Origin: Mesorhizobium sp. | GTDB taxonomy: Bacteria; Pseudomonadota; Alphaproteobacteria; Rhizobiales; Rhizobiaceae | Reading direction: 5' to 3' | Length of the DNA: 64,000 nucleotides | Assembly (NCBI RefSeq): GCF_017306545.1 | Contig: NZ_JAFKID010000028.1 | Coordinates: 1 to 64,000, forward strand | In this document: piece after piece, positions 25,821 through 35,916 of the stretch | Layout of the letters: each line of letters begins with the position of its first letter | Position numbering within the stretch: the first letter of the stretch is position 1 | The notes under the pieces: model-generated | Databases searched by the model: none | What the model saw: only the letters and a program-made list of their open reading frames with translations | What the model was told of the DNA's origin: nothing | Translations under genes and position numbers: made by a program

Positions 25821-26816
25821 TCAGGACGTGAACTTCGTCCATTCGCCTTGCAAGGATAGGACATGCGCTTCGACGCCGATCTTAGTGCGGACGGCGGCGG
25901 CGATCGTGTCCGTGTCCATCAGATTGAAGGCGGTCGACAGTGCGTCCGCCAGCGCAGCCTTGTCGGCGACCACGGTGACGATGGCATGGCGCTGGGGCGT
26001 CGCGCCGCTGCGCGGGTCGATGATGTGGCTGAATTTTCCCTCTTGGTCGAATCGGAATCCGAACGGGCTGGACGTGGCGACCGCGCGATCCTCGACCTCG
26101 ATCACCTTGAGGACGCGGGCCACTTCGAGCGGATCGGAAATCCCGACGCGCCACGGCCGGTTTCCCGGCGCCGAACCGAGCGCACGGCTTTCTCCCATGT
26201 CGACCATGGAGCGTTCGATGCCCCCGGCCTTCAGAAGCTCCACCACCTTGTCGGTGACATAGCCTTGCGCGATGCCGTTGAGCGTCAGTGCCGATCCGGG
26301 CACCGAAAGGTCTATCCGGTCGGGCGAGCAGGCGATCCGGTCGAGGCCGACGCGAGCCACGCTTTCGGCGACCGCTTCGGCCGCAGGGCCGGCTTCGGAA
26401 GCACCCGGCATGGAGAAATGGCGCCGGTACAACTCCCATAGCGGCTGCACTGTAGGATCGAAGGCGCCGCCGGTGAGTTCCCACGCCGCCCAGCTCTGCC
26501 GCAGGATGTCGACCATCTCCGGCGGCGGCATGACGAGAAGGCCCTGCCGGTTGAGCAGCGTGAGGTCGGAATCCTCGCGGTAGAGGCTGAAGATGCGTTC
26601 CAGCCGGCGCACTTCGGCGACGGTCGCCTGCGCCAGCCTTTCCGCCCTGGCGCGGTCGGGGTGATGGATGATGAGGGAGGCCTGCGCGCCCATCGCCTCG
26701 CCCTGCCAGGTGACGGTTTCCGGAGCCGCCTTGCCGTGCGGCGGCAGCAGCGCCATGCCGGCGGCAGCGGCGCTGATGCCGATCACGCGGCGGCGGGTCA
26801 TCTTGACGGTCATCAT
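25821..26816 (-). CDS. nosX: NosX, ApbE-type flavinyl transferase for NosR
   Basis: A 331-residue ApbE-family protein exported by a Tat-type signal (MTRRRVIGISAAAAGMALL). Family motifs: GEAMGAQASLI, FSLYREDSDLTLLNRQG, LTLNGIAQGYVTDKV, ATSSPFGFRFD, SHIIDPRSGATPQR and ALADALSTAFNLMD. NosX flavinylates NosR in the periplasm. It is the last gene of the nos cluster, beginning two bases before the nosL stop region. It is distinct from the ApbE at 3522, which has no clear signal. Confidence 0.93.
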   Translation of the reverse strand: MMTVKMTRRRVIGISAAAAGMALLPPHGKAAPETVTWQGEAMGAQASLIIHHPDRARAERLAQATVAEVRRLERIFSLYREDSDLTLLNRQGLLVMPPPEMVDILRQSWAAWELTGGAFDPTVQPLWELYRRHFSMPGASEAGPAAEAVAESVARVGLDRIACSPDRIDLSVPGSALTLNGIAQGYVTDKVVELLKAGGIERSMVDMGESRALGSAPGNRPWRVGISDPLEVARVLKVIEVEDRAVATSSPFGFRFDQEGKFSHIIDPRSGATPQRHAIVTVVADKAALADALSTAFNLMDTDTIAAAVRTKIGVEAHVLSLQGEWTKFTS

Positions 26817-26817
26817 G

Positions 26818-27354
26818 TCAGTCGACCTCTCCGGAGGGCGTTTGCGCATCGCTTCCGGCCTGTTGCTCGAGAATGTAGTCGCGTGGGATGGCGTCGAAGC
26901 GCACGACCCCTCCGCCATGATCCTTGACGAAGGCCGCAGCGGCCGCCTCGGTGGAGAACGGCACTGCCTCGGCCGTGCCCATGCCGCCCCTGACGTCGCT
27001 CTCGATGACGAAGAAAGCCTGCCGGGCGTCCACCCAGTTGTCGGCGCCAGGCTTGTCCCAGTTCGGTGCCTTGGCCATGTCGGAGACGTAGATCGCGCGG
27101 ATATCCTTCGGCTCCTCCGGCAGCATGGTGAAGGCGATGGCGTCGCGCACCGAGGAGAACCAGACCGGCTCGTCGTATTTGGCGAGGATGATCTGGCCCT
27201 TCGGCCCGGCATGTTCGAGAATGTTCATGCCGCAATAGCGGCCCATCGCCTCCTCGGTCATGGCGAAGGGCGCGGGCGGAGCTTCCGCCTCGCGTTGGCA
27301 GGCGCCCAGGGCCGGAAGAAACAGGAGCAGGCCAGCGAGCAGCGTCACGATCAT
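26818..27354 (-). CDS. nosL: NosL copper chaperone lipoprotein
   Basis: A 178-residue lipoprotein: signal with lipobox LGAC (Cys19), then YCGMNILEHAGPKGQI, where the Cys-Gly-Met site corresponds to the Cu(I)-binding region of NosL. DPAW-type Trp/Met residues and FVKDHGGGVVRFDAIPRDYI follow. NosL supplies copper for the NosZ Cu(Z) centre. ATG at 27354 has GAGG at good distance; GTG at 27360 is possible. Confidence 0.92.
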   Translation of the reverse strand: MIVTLLAGLLLFLPALGACQREAEAPPAPFAMTEEAMGRYCGMNILEHAGPKGQIILAKYDEPVWFSSVRDAIAFTMLPEEPKDIRAIYVSDMAKAPNWDKPGADNWVDARQAFFVIESDVRGGMGTAEAVPFSTEAAAAAFVKDHGGGVVRFDAIPRDYILEQQAGSDAQTPSGEVD

Positions 27355-27362
27355 GCGCACCC

Positions 27363-28196
27363 TCACAGTTCCCTCCTCGAAAAGGCCAGTGCGGCGAGTG
27401 CCATCGGCGCGACGACCCATGCCGCGAGCGCCGCAAGCAGCGCGGCCGGTGCCAGCGCCGCAGTCTGTATCGTTCCGGCCATGCCCGAGGCGGTCGCAAT
27501 GTCGCCGGAGCCGGCAAGGTTGAGCAACCGGTAGGCGTCCGTCGGGTTGAACAGAAGCAACGCGTCGAGCGTGCCGCCGCTGACTGCGCGGCCCTGATCG
27601 GCGACCAGCAGCCCTAGTAGCGCCATGTCGTAGAGGACGACGAAAACCAGCCAGATGCCGATGGCGATGCCGCCGGCCGTGGCGCGGTCGGCGACCAGCG
27701 CGCTCACCAGATAGCCGATCGCCACGAACACGGCGCCGAGCAGAACGGAGGAGGCCGTCATCGTCATGAAGGCCGCCCAGCTTCCGGCGCCGATCATCGC
27801 CTTGCCGGTGACCAGAAGCGCGATCGCCGCCAGCCCGTAGCCGACGCAGGTGGCGAAGGCCAGTATGGCGAGATGGCCGAGGAACTTGCCGAGCAGCACC
27901 TGCCGCCGCCGCACAGGATAGGAGAGCAGCAGCGTCATGGTCCCGCGCTCGATCTCGCCGACGATGGCGTCGTGCGAGATGAGCAGTGCGATCAGCGGCA
28001 CGATGAAGATGGTGAGGCTGGCAAGGCTGATGACCACCACGTCGAGCGCGCCGGCGCCGACCGTGCCCGTGGGGGCGCTGCCGAGAAAGGTGAGCGTCAG
28101 CGCCAGCGCCGCCAGTAGTCCAGTGGCGGCGACGACCCATCGGTTGCGCAGCCCCTCGCGCATTTCCTTCGTCGAAAGCAGCAAGATCGTCTTCAT
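27363..28196 (-). CDS. nosY: NosY ABC permease
   Basis: A 277-residue membrane protein with six predicted helices, the permease of the NosDFY transporter needed for Cu(Z) maturation. The cytosolic start TILLLSTKEMREGLRNRW and the RGTMTLLLSYPVRRRQVLLGKF loop are the ABC-2 coupling features. It overlaps nosF by ATGA and is followed 8 bases later by nosL. Confidence 0.94.
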   Translation of the reverse strand: MKTILLLSTKEMREGLRNRWVVAATGLLAALALTLTFLGSAPTGTVGAGALDVVVISLASLTIFIVPLIALLISHDAIVGEIERGTMTLLLSYPVRRRQVLLGKFLGHLAILAFATCVGYGLAAIALLVTGKAMIGAGSWAAFMTMTASSVLLGAVFVAIGYLVSALVADRATAGGIAIGIWLVFVVLYDMALLGLLVADQGRAVSGGTLDALLLFNPTDAYRLLNLAGSGDIATASGMAGTIQTAALAPAALLAALAAWVVAPMALAALAFSRREL

Positions 28197-29110
28197 CGCG
28201 AGGCTCTCCCGGAGAGGAAATGAGCGTAAAGTTCATCGAGCCCGGGCGGCACCATGTCGAGATCCTCGAAGGGGGCTCCTTCGCCTGCCGCCCTGCGCAG
28301 GAAGGCGGCCTTGTCCTCCGGCGTGGCATCGATCTCGACGATGTGGCCGTTGATCTGCCTCAGCCCCGCCGGCTCGCCCATCCATTCGCGCAGGCGCCCG
28401 GCACCACCTTCGGTCGTCTTCAGCCGGATTCTTGTCGGCAGTTGCGCGATATGGCGCAACTCGTCCAGCGTTCCGTCGGCGATCTTGCATCCCTCGTTCA
28501 GGATGACGACGCGCGAGGCGTTGCCTTCCAATTCGTTGAGCGCATGGGAGGAAAGCAGCACCGTCGTCCCCGCCGCCTGCATCTCGCGCACGATGGCGTA
28601 GAATTGCTGGCGTAGTTCCGGGTCGAGCCCGGTCGTGGGCTCGTCCAGAAGCAGTACTGCCGGCGTTCCGATCATCGCCTGCGCCAAGCCTAGCCGCTGG
28701 CGCATGCCCTTGGAGTAAGTGCCGATCCGCCGGTCGGCGGCGTGCGCGAGGCCGATGCGCTCCAGCAGCGCGTTTTCCTCGCCTTTCCGGCCACCCTTGA
28801 GCCGGACATAGAACCACAGCGTCTCGCGGCCGGTCAGCGCCGGATTGAAGGAGACCGTCTCAGGCAGGTAGCCGAGCCGCCGGCGTACGGCGGCGTCGCC
28901 CGCCGCCGGGTCCTGCCCCAGTACAGCGACCGAGCCGGCGGTCGGCCGTGCAAGGCCCAGCATCAGCTTGATGAGCGTGGTCTTGCCGGCGCCATTATGG
29001 CCGACCAGCGCGATCACCTCGCCGGGCGCCCCCGAGAAGGAAACGCCGTCTACCGCCTTGACCCGGCCGTAGTGCCGGGCGACCGATTTGAGTTCGACGT
29101 TGAGGCTCAT
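28193..29110 (-). CDS. nosF: NosF ABC ATPase
   Basis: A 305-residue ATPase: Walker A GHNGAGKTT, signature TYSKGMRQRLGLAQA, Walker B VLLLDEPTTGLDP and switch His SSHALNELEG. The long C-terminal extension after residue 225 is usual for NosF. The start MSLNVELKS at 29110 is set by the ATGA overlap with nosD and the natural ABC start; the open frame upstream lies inside nosD. NosF drives NosY. Confidence 0.95.
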   Translation of the reverse strand: MSLNVELKSVARHYGRVKAVDGVSFSGAPGEVIALVGHNGAGKTTLIKLMLGLARPTAGSVAVLGQDPAAGDAAVRRRLGYLPETVSFNPALTGRETLWFYVRLKGGRKGEENALLERIGLAHAADRRIGTYSKGMRQRLGLAQAMIGTPAVLLLDEPTTGLDPELRQQFYAIVREMQAAGTTVLLSSHALNELEGNASRVVILNEGCKIADGTLDELRHIAQLPTRIRLKTTEGGAGRLREWMGEPAGLRQINGHIVEIDATPEDKAAFLRRAAGEGAPFEDLDMVPPGLDELYAHFLSGRASR

Positions 29111-30492
29111 GGCCGCTCCGTTTGTTTCGTGCCGTCCGGCTTCATGAGGGGGCGGCTGTCGACCACGCCACCGGGGAAGACCGCCGGGAAGCGTGCCTGC
29201 GCCCAGCGGATCACCTGCACAGCCGGGCTGTTGACCAGCACCTTGGCCGCGGGCGCCTCCCACAGGACCTTGTCGATGACGTCGTTTGGCCGATACGGAT
29301 TGTCGGCGATGCCATCGCCGTCGAGGTCGAAAGCGGGGTTATCGCTCCAGTAGTTGCCAAGCCCACCGCGCGACCAGTCCAGCGAGCGGGTGCCGACATA
29401 TTTGACCTGGTTGCGGTTGCGGATAAAGGCGTTGCCGCTCATGGTATTGCCCTCGGAGCCGGCGGTGAAATGCACGCCGATCTCGCAACCCTCGAAAGTA
29501 TTGCCGCTGAAGCGATTCTTGTTGGCGTTGTAGATGAACACGCATTTCTCCGGGCCGATGCGCGACCCCGTGTGCGGCGTCGCCGATGTAACCTCGCCTG
29601 ATGCCGGCATGCCGGCATCCGCCGAAAACCGCTCGCCGTTGCTGGTCCAGCGGCCGGCCGGCTGCGGGCCGCCGCGCACAATGTTGCCGCTGATCTCGGA
29701 GCCGTTGGCGTAGTTGAACAGGAGGCCGTTGTCGCGATCGCCGTCAGAGACGTTGCCGGTCACCGTCAGGCCATTGGAATACATGATCGCATAGCCGACG
29801 ACATTGCCGGTCGAGACGTTGTCGGCGATCACGCTGTCATTGGTGTACATATAGTGGACCGCGAAGCGCAGGTGGCTGAATGTGTTGCCCCTGAATTCGT
29901 TCTTCTTGCTGGCATTGGCGAAGATGCCGTCGCGGCCGAAGCTGACGGCGTTGCCGATCACCTTCGCACCGGGCGCATTCCACACCGAAACGCCGCTGCC
30001 GGAGCGGCTGGTGCGCCCCTCGCGCAGACCTTCGATGCGGTTGTTGCGGGCAATCGCGCCGCGCGAGCCGTGCAGGTAGATGCCGTAGAGATTCCCGAGG
30101 ATCGCATTGTCCTCGACCACCGCGCCGGTTGCCGCCTCGGTCGCGAACACGCCGGCATTCATGGCGTCGAGGTCCATGCCCGAACCCTCGATGGTAAGGC
30201 CGCGCACGACGGTGCCGGGCGCTTCGAGGGTGACGACGCTGCCCTGCCCGCCGCCGTTCAGTACCGCGCCCGGCTCGCCAGCCAGCGTCACGGCCTTGGA
30301 GACGACGACGGGGCCGCGGTGCGATCCCGGAGCCAGTAGAAGCACGTCGCCAGGTGCGGCGGCATCCACCGCGGCCTGGAGCGATGCTGCGCCGGCCGGC
30401 ACGACGATCTCCGCCGCGCCAGCCGAGCAGCCGGAAACGGCGGCGGCAAGAACCGCCGTTCCCATTGCTGCGATGTGGAGAAAACGGCCCAC
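29107..30492 (-). CDS. nosD: NosD periplasmic copper-maturation protein
   Basis: A 461-residue exported beta-helix protein with a lipoprotein-like signal (AAVSGCSAG). Its repeating Asn-rich turns (GNAVSFGRDGIFANASKKNEF; GYAIMYSNGLTVTGNVSDGD, here paraphrased as NGLTVTGNV) are the right-handed beta-helix repeats of the NosD family. NosD works with NosFY and NosL to assemble the NosZ copper centres. It begins three bases past the nosZ stop. Confidence 0.93.
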   Translation of the reverse strand: MGRFLHIAAMGTAVLAAAVSGCSAGAAEIVVPAGAASLQAAVDAAAPGDVLLLAPGSHRGPVVVSKAVTLAGEPGAVLNGGGQGSVVTLEAPGTVVRGLTIEGSGMDLDAMNAGVFATEAATGAVVEDNAILGNLYGIYLHGSRGAIARNNRIEGLREGRTSRSGSGVSVWNAPGAKVIGNAVSFGRDGIFANASKKNEFRGNTFSHLRFAVHYMYTNDSVIADNVSTGNVVGYAIMYSNGLTVTGNVSDGDRDNGLLFNYANGSEISGNIVRGGPQPAGRWTSNGERFSADAGMPASGEVTSATPHTGSRIGPEKCVFIYNANKNRFSGNTFEGCEIGVHFTAGSEGNTMSGNAFIRNRNQVKYVGTRSLDWSRGGLGNYWSDNPAFDLDGDGIADNPYRPNDVIDKVLWEAPAAKVLVNSPAVQVIRWAQARFPAVFPGGVVDSRPLMKPDGTKQTERP

Positions 30493-30495
30493 GCC

Positions 30496-32427
30496 CTACG
30501 CGCCTTGCGGCTCGACGAACATGCGGCCCTGCATCTCCATATGCATGGCGTGGCAGAACCATGAGCAGTAGTACCAGTACACGCCTGGCTTGCTCGCCGT
30601 GAACGTCACCGACGCCGTGGCGTGCGGCGCCACCTCCATATTGATGCCGTAGTTGATGATGGCGAAGCCGTGGGTCAGGTCCTCCACCTCGTCGATATTG
30701 GTGACATAGACGGTGACCTCGTCGCCCTGTTTGACGTTAAAGCTCTCCAGCCCGAACGCCGGTGCCGACGAGGTCATGTAGACGCGCACCTTATTGCCGT
30801 CGCGGATCACCTCGCTGTCGACCATCAGGTCGATGCCGTCGGCCTTGGCCTGCTTGACCGCGTCCGCGAAGAACGGGTCGTCGCGGTCCCAGATCGAGAT
30901 CGGGTTGATTTTTGAGCGGTGGACAAGGGTGGCGTCGTGCGGCTCGGCGAAACTCGGACCGTCATGCACCAGCACCATCTGGTCGCCGGAGATGTCGATC
31001 AGCTGGTCGTTCTCCGGCTTCAGCGGACCAACATTGAGGTAGCGATCCTTAGAGAACTTGTTGAGCGAGATCAGCCATTTGCCATCCGCTTCCTTGGTCT
31101 GGCCCATGGAGGTGTGGTTGTGGCCGGGCTGGTAGTGGACGTCTAGCTTCTGGCGAATCGGGTCAACCTTCTCCCCGGCGTAGGAGCGCTTGGCGTCGTC
31201 GATGTTCCACTTGCAGACCTGACTGTCGATGAACAGCGTGGTGTAGGCGTTGCCACGGCCGTCATAGGCGGTGTGGAGCGGCCCGAGCCCCAGTTCCGGC
31301 TCGGCCACCACCGTGTCCCGCGGCTTGATCTTGTCGTCGAAGAGGTCGTCGAACTTGCGCACGTCGAAAACGGTCACCGTCGGCGACAGCTTGCCGTTGG
31401 CGACGACATGGATGCCGTCCGGCGCAGTGTTGATGCCGTGCGGGCTGTTGGCCACCGGCACGTAGCGGGTGTAGGGCGAGCCGTGGCGCCCGTCGATGAC
31501 CGGTACGCCGCCCATCTCCTTGAAGTCGCCCTTCTTCACGGCATCCTCGATGCGCTTCAGGTTGAAGATGACGATCCAGTCCTGCTCTTTGGACATCATC
31601 TGCTCGAGGTTGACGCCCTCCTCGGAATTGTAGCAGGTGGCGAAGGCGTACTTGCCTTGGTAGTCGGCATCGACGTTGTCGAGGTTGCCATCGACCATCA
31701 CCTGCCAGGCCACCTTCATCGTCTCGCCGTCCACGGCGGTGAAGATCGCATGATACTGCTTGGGATCATCGAGGATCTTACCGTCGTTCGGGATCGGAAC
31801 GCGATCCTCGCCGTTGGCGAACACATACCCGGTCTTCGGGTACTTCTGCACGCGCAGCCCGTGCACCGTATGCTGGTTGGGCAACTGGATGATCTTGTCG
31901 CACTTCATCACGTCGAGTCGGATGCGTGCCACGCGCGTGTTGGCCTTGTCGTTGACGTAGAGGTAGCGGCCGTCATAGGTCCCATCCGTCTGGGAGGGAT
32001 GCGGATGGTGCAGATCGCCATTGAGATAGATGCCGCCCCTGTCCTTCAGGAACTCGACCGTCTCCGGCAACAACCCTTCGGTCAGGATCTTGCGGCTCTC
32101 GTTGGTCAGGCCCCAGCCGGTAGCGCTGCAGCGGTTGAAGACGGGGATGCGCATCATCTCGCGCATCGACGGCGCGCCGATGATGCGAACCTCGCCGGTC
32201 TGACCGCTGGAGAAGAAGACGTAGTATTCGTCCAGTTCGCCGGGCTTCACCTCGGCTTCCTGTGCCCCCTTCTCGTCCGCAGCAGCCGACGAAATCACGC
32301 CGCCGTTCAACGCCAGCCCGCCGCCGACACCGGCAGCACCGGCAGCTGCCATCATGGCGCTCGTGCCCAGCAATTGGCGCCTGCTTAAGATTGCTTTGCG
32401 TTCCTGTTCGTCCTGCGACATGGTCAT
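30496..32427 (-). CDS. nosZ: Nitrous oxide reductase NosZ (clade I)
   Basis: A 643-residue periplasmic enzyme reducing N2O to N2. Tat signal [16 protein letters not shown] marks clade I. The N-terminal beta-propeller carries the Cu(Z) His residues ([39 protein letters not shown]). The C-terminal cupredoxin domain has the Cu(A) site [12 protein letters not shown] (Cys 621 and 625, His 629, Met 632). It is preceded by nosR (18-base gap). Confidence 0.97.
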   Translation of the reverse strand: MTMSQDEQERKAILSRRQLLGTSAMMAAAGAAGVGGGLALNGGVISSAAADEKGAQEAEVKPGELDEYYVFFSSGQTGEVRIIGAPSMREMMRIPVFNRCSATGWGLTNESRKILTEGLLPETVEFLKDRGGIYLNGDLHHPHPSQTDGTYDGRYLYVNDKANTRVARIRLDVMKCDKIIQLPNQHTVHGLRVQKYPKTGYVFANGEDRVPIPNDGKILDDPKQYHAIFTAVDGETMKVAWQVMVDGNLDNVDADYQGKYAFATCYNSEEGVNLEQMMSKEQDWIVIFNLKRIEDAVKKGDFKEMGGVPVIDGRHGSPYTRYVPVANSPHGINTAPDGIHVVANGKLSPTVTVFDVRKFDDLFDDKIKPRDTVVAEPELGLGPLHTAYDGRGNAYTTLFIDSQVCKWNIDDAKRSYAGEKVDPIRQKLDVHYQPGHNHTSMGQTKEADGKWLISLNKFSKDRYLNVGPLKPENDQLIDISGDQMVLVHDGPSFAEPHDATLVHRSKINPISIWDRDDPFFADAVKQAKADGIDLMVDSEVIRDGNKVRVYMTSSAPAFGLESFNVKQGDEVTVYVTNIDEVEDLTHGFAIINYGINMEVAPHATASVTFTASKPGVYWYYCSWFCHAMHMEMQGRMFVEPQGA

Positions 32428-32445
32428 TCTCCTTGTTGTGGCCTG

Positions 32446-34791
32446 TCAGCCGGTTGAAGTGGTTTCTTGCCCGGAGGCCGCGACCGGCGCGCCTTTGTGC
32501 GTGATGATTGGCGGCTTCGGCGGGCCCTTGCCCGGGTTTGTCGGGCCTCGCGTGGCGGGCGAGGACAGCGCCTCGAACTTCTCGCGCTTCAGCCGCACCT
32601 GAATCATGTGCGGGCAGCGGTGGTCGTCGTGGTAGAGTTCCTGGCAGTGCATGCAGTAGATGCACTCGTTGACGTTGATCTCCCCTTCGGGATGGATGGC
32701 CTGAACCGGGCATTCCTTGGCGCAGCGCTGACAGGGCGAACCGCATTCGGGATAGCGCTTGAGCCACTCGAACATGCGGATGCGGCCGGGAATTGCGAGC
32801 GCGGCGCCCAAGGGGCACAGATACCGGCAATAGAAGCGCTCAATGAAGAGACCGGCCCCGAGCAATGCAAGTGCGAAGACGACAAAGGGCCAGCCGCGCG
32901 CGAACTTCAGGATGATCGCCGTCTTGAACGGCTCGACCTCGGCATAAGTCTCAGCCAGAGCGACGGAATAGAGCGACAGACCGAACAGGCCGAGGAAGAT
33001 CATATATTTGATCGGCCACAGCCGTTCGTGCAGGCCGAAGGGCAGCTTGACCTGAGGGATCTTCAGCCACTGGGCAAGGTTGTTGGTGAGTTCCTGCAGG
33101 GCGCCGAACGGGCACAGCCAGCCGCAGAAAGGTCCCCTGCCCCAGAACAACAGCCCCGCGGCCACGGCTGCCCACAGGATGAAGATCAGCGGTGCGGCAA
33201 GGAAGAACTCCCAGCTAAAGCCCGTGACCAGCGAATTGACGAAGGTCAGAACATTGACCACGGAAAGCTGGGCGTTGGCATACCAGCCGAGCCAAACCAG
33301 CGTGAACAGCAGGTAGCCGCGCCGTACCCAGGCGAACAGGCGCGGCCGGCTTACCAGCCAGTTCTGGAAGAAGAAGATGGCTGTCAGCACCAGCAGAGCG
33401 GCGACGGTGACGCCGATCTTGACGGTGTTCATCTTCCAGATCTTCACCCAGAGGGGTTCCTGGTCTGGAGAGCCCTGCTCCGACAGCCCTGCCGCTGCGG
33501 GCTGAGCCGCAGGCGTGGCCTTTGTAAACGCGGGTTCCACCGCCTTGACTGGAGCAGCCTTCAGATAGCGCGCGGGCAAGGTATAGCTGAGATCGAAAGG
33601 CAGGGTCGCTTTGTCGCGCGCGCCGAAGCTGCGCTGCACCAGCAACTGCAATTCCCACGGCTCGGAAAGGTCGAGCGAAAACTCGTCCGGCACCGTGAAC
33701 AGCGCGATCTCGCGCAGGTGCGGCGCGCCCTCGGCGGCGAGATCGCCGAGCCGCGTATGGTTGCGGTCGCGGAAGCGCACGCCCTGGCCGTCCTGCATCA
33801 GTTCGATGCGGTCGAAGATACCGCCGCGCACATAACCCGAGCCCTTGAAGGAATAGGCACCGTCGCCGGCCACGACGATCGCCTGCTGACCGGGCTTCAG
33901 CTTCTTCTGCAACCGGTCGTAGACGACGTCGCCCAGCAGGCTGCGGCCGATGGCGGGCACGCTGACCGGCGCAACGTAGAGATCGATGAAACGGTCTTCT
34001 GGATTGCCGGTTTCCGGCCTCTCTGCCGCCTGTTGCTGGCCGGCATCTGCGAAAGCCTTGGTCACCTCGCCAACGGTCAGCCTGAGGCTACGCACGGAGC
34101 CGTCACCGACCAGCGTGTTCCAATCACTTGTCCCCGATATAGCCGTGTCCACGACCTTGGCCGGCGCGACAGAAGCCCCGGCAGCACCGACGCCCGTCTG
34201 GCCTAGACGGCCGCTTCGGATCAGCTTCACCGCCGAGCGAACAACGCTGTCGCTCATCACCAGCACGGTGACAGTGGCGCCGCTGACGATGTCCACCTGC
34301 GGAAGCTGCTCCTCCCCGACCGCGACCCGGCCGAGGTCCTTGCCGATCAGCGAATTCAGCGCGGCGACGACCTTTTCCTGCGGGATGCCGATCAGCACGA
34401 TCGGCTCCTTGTGCTCGACCAGCTTGATGCCGCGGATGACCCCCTTCGGGTCGATGCCGACCAGGATGCGGATCGGCTTGCCGGAATAGCCGACCGCGCT
34501 TGAGAAGTCCGTGTTGAGATAGGCGTAGCCGACCGCCTTGCCGCCGGACAGGACAGGGACGAGCGGCGGGGTGCCCTCGGCCGCGCCGTAGGCGTCGGCA
34601 CCCTGGATCAGCTCATTCGGCTGCGTGCCGGAAAGAAAGTGCTGCAGGCTCTCGTCGGCCAGCCCCTGAATTGCCGATAGGAAAAGCGACGTCAACGCGA
34701 CGAGGACGAGCACCACGATGCGCAGCGATCCCCGGCCGACACTGTGCGATGCGACGGCATCGGTCCCAAGCGTGAACGTGTATGTCGGCAT
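32446..34791 (-). CDS. nosR: NosR, flavinylated membrane electron donor to NosZ
   Basis: A 781-residue membrane protein. A signal/anchor (about 22-43) is followed by a periplasmic FMN-binding domain with DIVSGAT at 167-173, so Thr173 is the predicted FMN site modified by NosX. Then come several helices and a cytosolic polyferredoxin end with CPFGALQELTNN, CRYLCPLGAALA, CQRCAKECP and CIYCMHCQELYHDDHRCP. NosR passes quinol electrons to NosZ. The start is at MPTYTFTLG with GAAGGGGG upstream; a longer frame to 34881 covers the operator. Confidence 0.95.
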   Translation of the reverse strand: MPTYTFTLGTDAVASHSVGRGSLRIVVLVLVALTSLFLSAIQGLADESLQHFLSGTQPNELIQGADAYGAAEGTPPLVPVLSGGKAVGYAYLNTDFSSAVGYSGKPIRILVGIDPKGVIRGIKLVEHKEPIVLIGIPQEKVVAALNSLIGKDLGRVAVGEEQLPQVDIVSGATVTVLVMSDSVVRSAVKLIRSGRLGQTGVGAAGASVAPAKVVDTAISGTSDWNTLVGDGSVRSLRLTVGEVTKAFADAGQQQAAERPETGNPEDRFIDLYVAPVSVPAIGRSLLGDVVYDRLQKKLKPGQQAIVVAGDGAYSFKGSGYVRGGIFDRIELMQDGQGVRFRDRNHTRLGDLAAEGAPHLREIALFTVPDEFSLDLSEPWELQLLVQRSFGARDKATLPFDLSYTLPARYLKAAPVKAVEPAFTKATPAAQPAAAGLSEQGSPDQEPLWVKIWKMNTVKIGVTVAALLVLTAIFFFQNWLVSRPRLFAWVRRGYLLFTLVWLGWYANAQLSVVNVLTFVNSLVTGFSWEFFLAAPLIFILWAAVAAGLLFWGRGPFCGWLCPFGALQELTNNLAQWLKIPQVKLPFGLHERLWPIKYMIFLGLFGLSLYSVALAETYAEVEPFKTAIILKFARGWPFVVFALALLGAGLFIERFYCRYLCPLGAALAIPGRIRMFEWLKRYPECGSPCQRCAKECPVQAIHPEGEINVNECIYCMHCQELYHDDHRCPHMIQVRLKREKFEALSSPATRGPTNPGKGPPKPPIITHKGAPVAASGQETTSTG

Positions 34792-34866
34792 GCGCCCCCT
34801 TCCGCCGGCCGCTTCTGGCGTGACCGGCCTCGGGGCGCACATGTCGACGGTTTTGCGGGACGTTTC

Positions 34867-34882
34867 TTTGATCCAACGCAAA
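34867..34882. promoter_or_regulatory. NnrR-type box before nosR and 34934 gene
   Basis: TTTGATCCAACGCAAA, 75 bases before nosR and 51 bases before the divergent ferritin-like gene. The right half matches CGCAAA and the left half carries the FNR-like TTTGAT. Confidence 0.73.
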
Positions 34883-34933
34883 CGTTCGTGGGGGAAGTAC
34901 TTCTATGTTGCATTCAATCTGGAGAACCGCCCG

Positions 34934-35782
34934 ATGACCCGCCTGACATCCGAACCGACGGCGTCAATTCGCTCGATGGACGAGCTCCTGGCCGTCGCCA
35001 TGGCAATGGAGAAAGAATCGGCTGAACGATATGCTGCCTTGGCCGAGCGCATGCGCGCGGCCGGCCGCCAGGAGCTAGCCGACGTATTCGACCGCCTCCT
35101 GCGTGAGGAGACGGGTCATATGGAGATGGTCGCCGGCTGGTCGCAGCAGGCCTTGCACCACGCCCCGGACCTCCTTCCGCCCGAGGACGTACCCCAAGGC
35201 GTGTTCGACGACGAGAATCTGAAGCTCGTATCGCCGGAACTGATGGACGCCTATCGCTCATGGGCCGTAGCCGTGCGCAACGAGGAGCGCGCCTTCGCCT
35301 TCTGGTCCTATGTCGCGGCTAATGGCGAGACGACGGAAATCCGGGAAGCCGCTGAAGGAATGGCGCGCGAGGAACTCGAGCACGCGAAGACGCTGCGGCG
35401 CGAACGGCGGAAAGCCTTTTTCAGAGAACGACGCCTCAGGCGGCCGGTCCAGGAACCCTACGACCTGTCCAGCCTGGAAATGGAGGTCTGCATGCGCCTC
35501 GAGGAATATGCCGACATGAACGGGAAAAAGACGGAGTATCGCAACCTCGCCCTCGAAGCTCGCACGCTCTCGCTTGATCTTGCATCGGCCCCCCTCCAGG
35601 ATCCCGCGCCTATTGGACCGCCACCGCCGCGATCCCTGGATGCGCTCTGTGAATGGCTCGCCGACTACTACATCGACGCCGGCGAGCACCTGCTTTCGCA
35701 GGCAGCCCGAGACAGGGCACAGGCCTTGGCCACAGTCGCAGTCAAGCGCCTCGCCATCGTTCGGAATCTCGAGAAGAAATAG
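34934..35782 (+). CDS. Ferritin-like / rubrerythrin-type di-iron protein
   Basis: A 282-residue protein with two ferritin-like four-helix domains. Domain 1 shows MAMEKESAERYAALAERM and LLREETGHMEMV; domain 2 shows VRNEERAFAFWSYVA and MAREELEHAKTLRR. These Glu and His pairs form the E/ExxH di-iron site of the rubrerythrin-like superfamily; there is no C-terminal rubredoxin domain. It is divergent from nosR and shares the NnrR box. GGAGAA precedes the ATG. A role in peroxide or NO protection, or in iron supply, is inferred. Another 54 residues at the end (after about 215) have weaker similarity. Confidence 0.8.
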   Translation: MTRLTSEPTASIRSMDELLAVAMAMEKESAERYAALAERMRAAGRQELADVFDRLLREETGHMEMVAGWSQQALHHAPDLLPPEDVPQGVFDDENLKLVSPELMDAYRSWAVAVRNEERAFAFWSYVAANGETTEIREAAEGMAREELEHAKTLRRERRKAFFRERRLRRPVQEPYDLSSLEMEVCMRLEEYADMNGKKTEYRNLALEARTLSLDLASAPLQDPAPIGPPPPRSLDALCEWLADYYIDAGEHLLSQAARDRAQALATVAVKRLAIVRNLEKK

Positions 35783-35831
35783 CCCCCAAACCACAGGCTT
35801 TCCGGGGTCGACATCTTCTTCGTCGTCCCAG

Positions 35832-35847
35832 TTTGCGCTGCATCAAA
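35832..35847. promoter_or_regulatory. NnrR-type box before pseudoazurin gene
   Basis: TTTGCGCTGCATCAAA, with the TTTGCG half on the left and the ATCAAA half on the right. It lies 69 bases before the pseudoazurin start at 35917. Confidence 0.72.
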
Positions 35848-35916
35848 GTTGACCGCGGAAGTCCGCTCTAGAAGGCGGTGCAACAAATGATTGCTGCACC
35901 GCAGAAAGGCAAGAGA

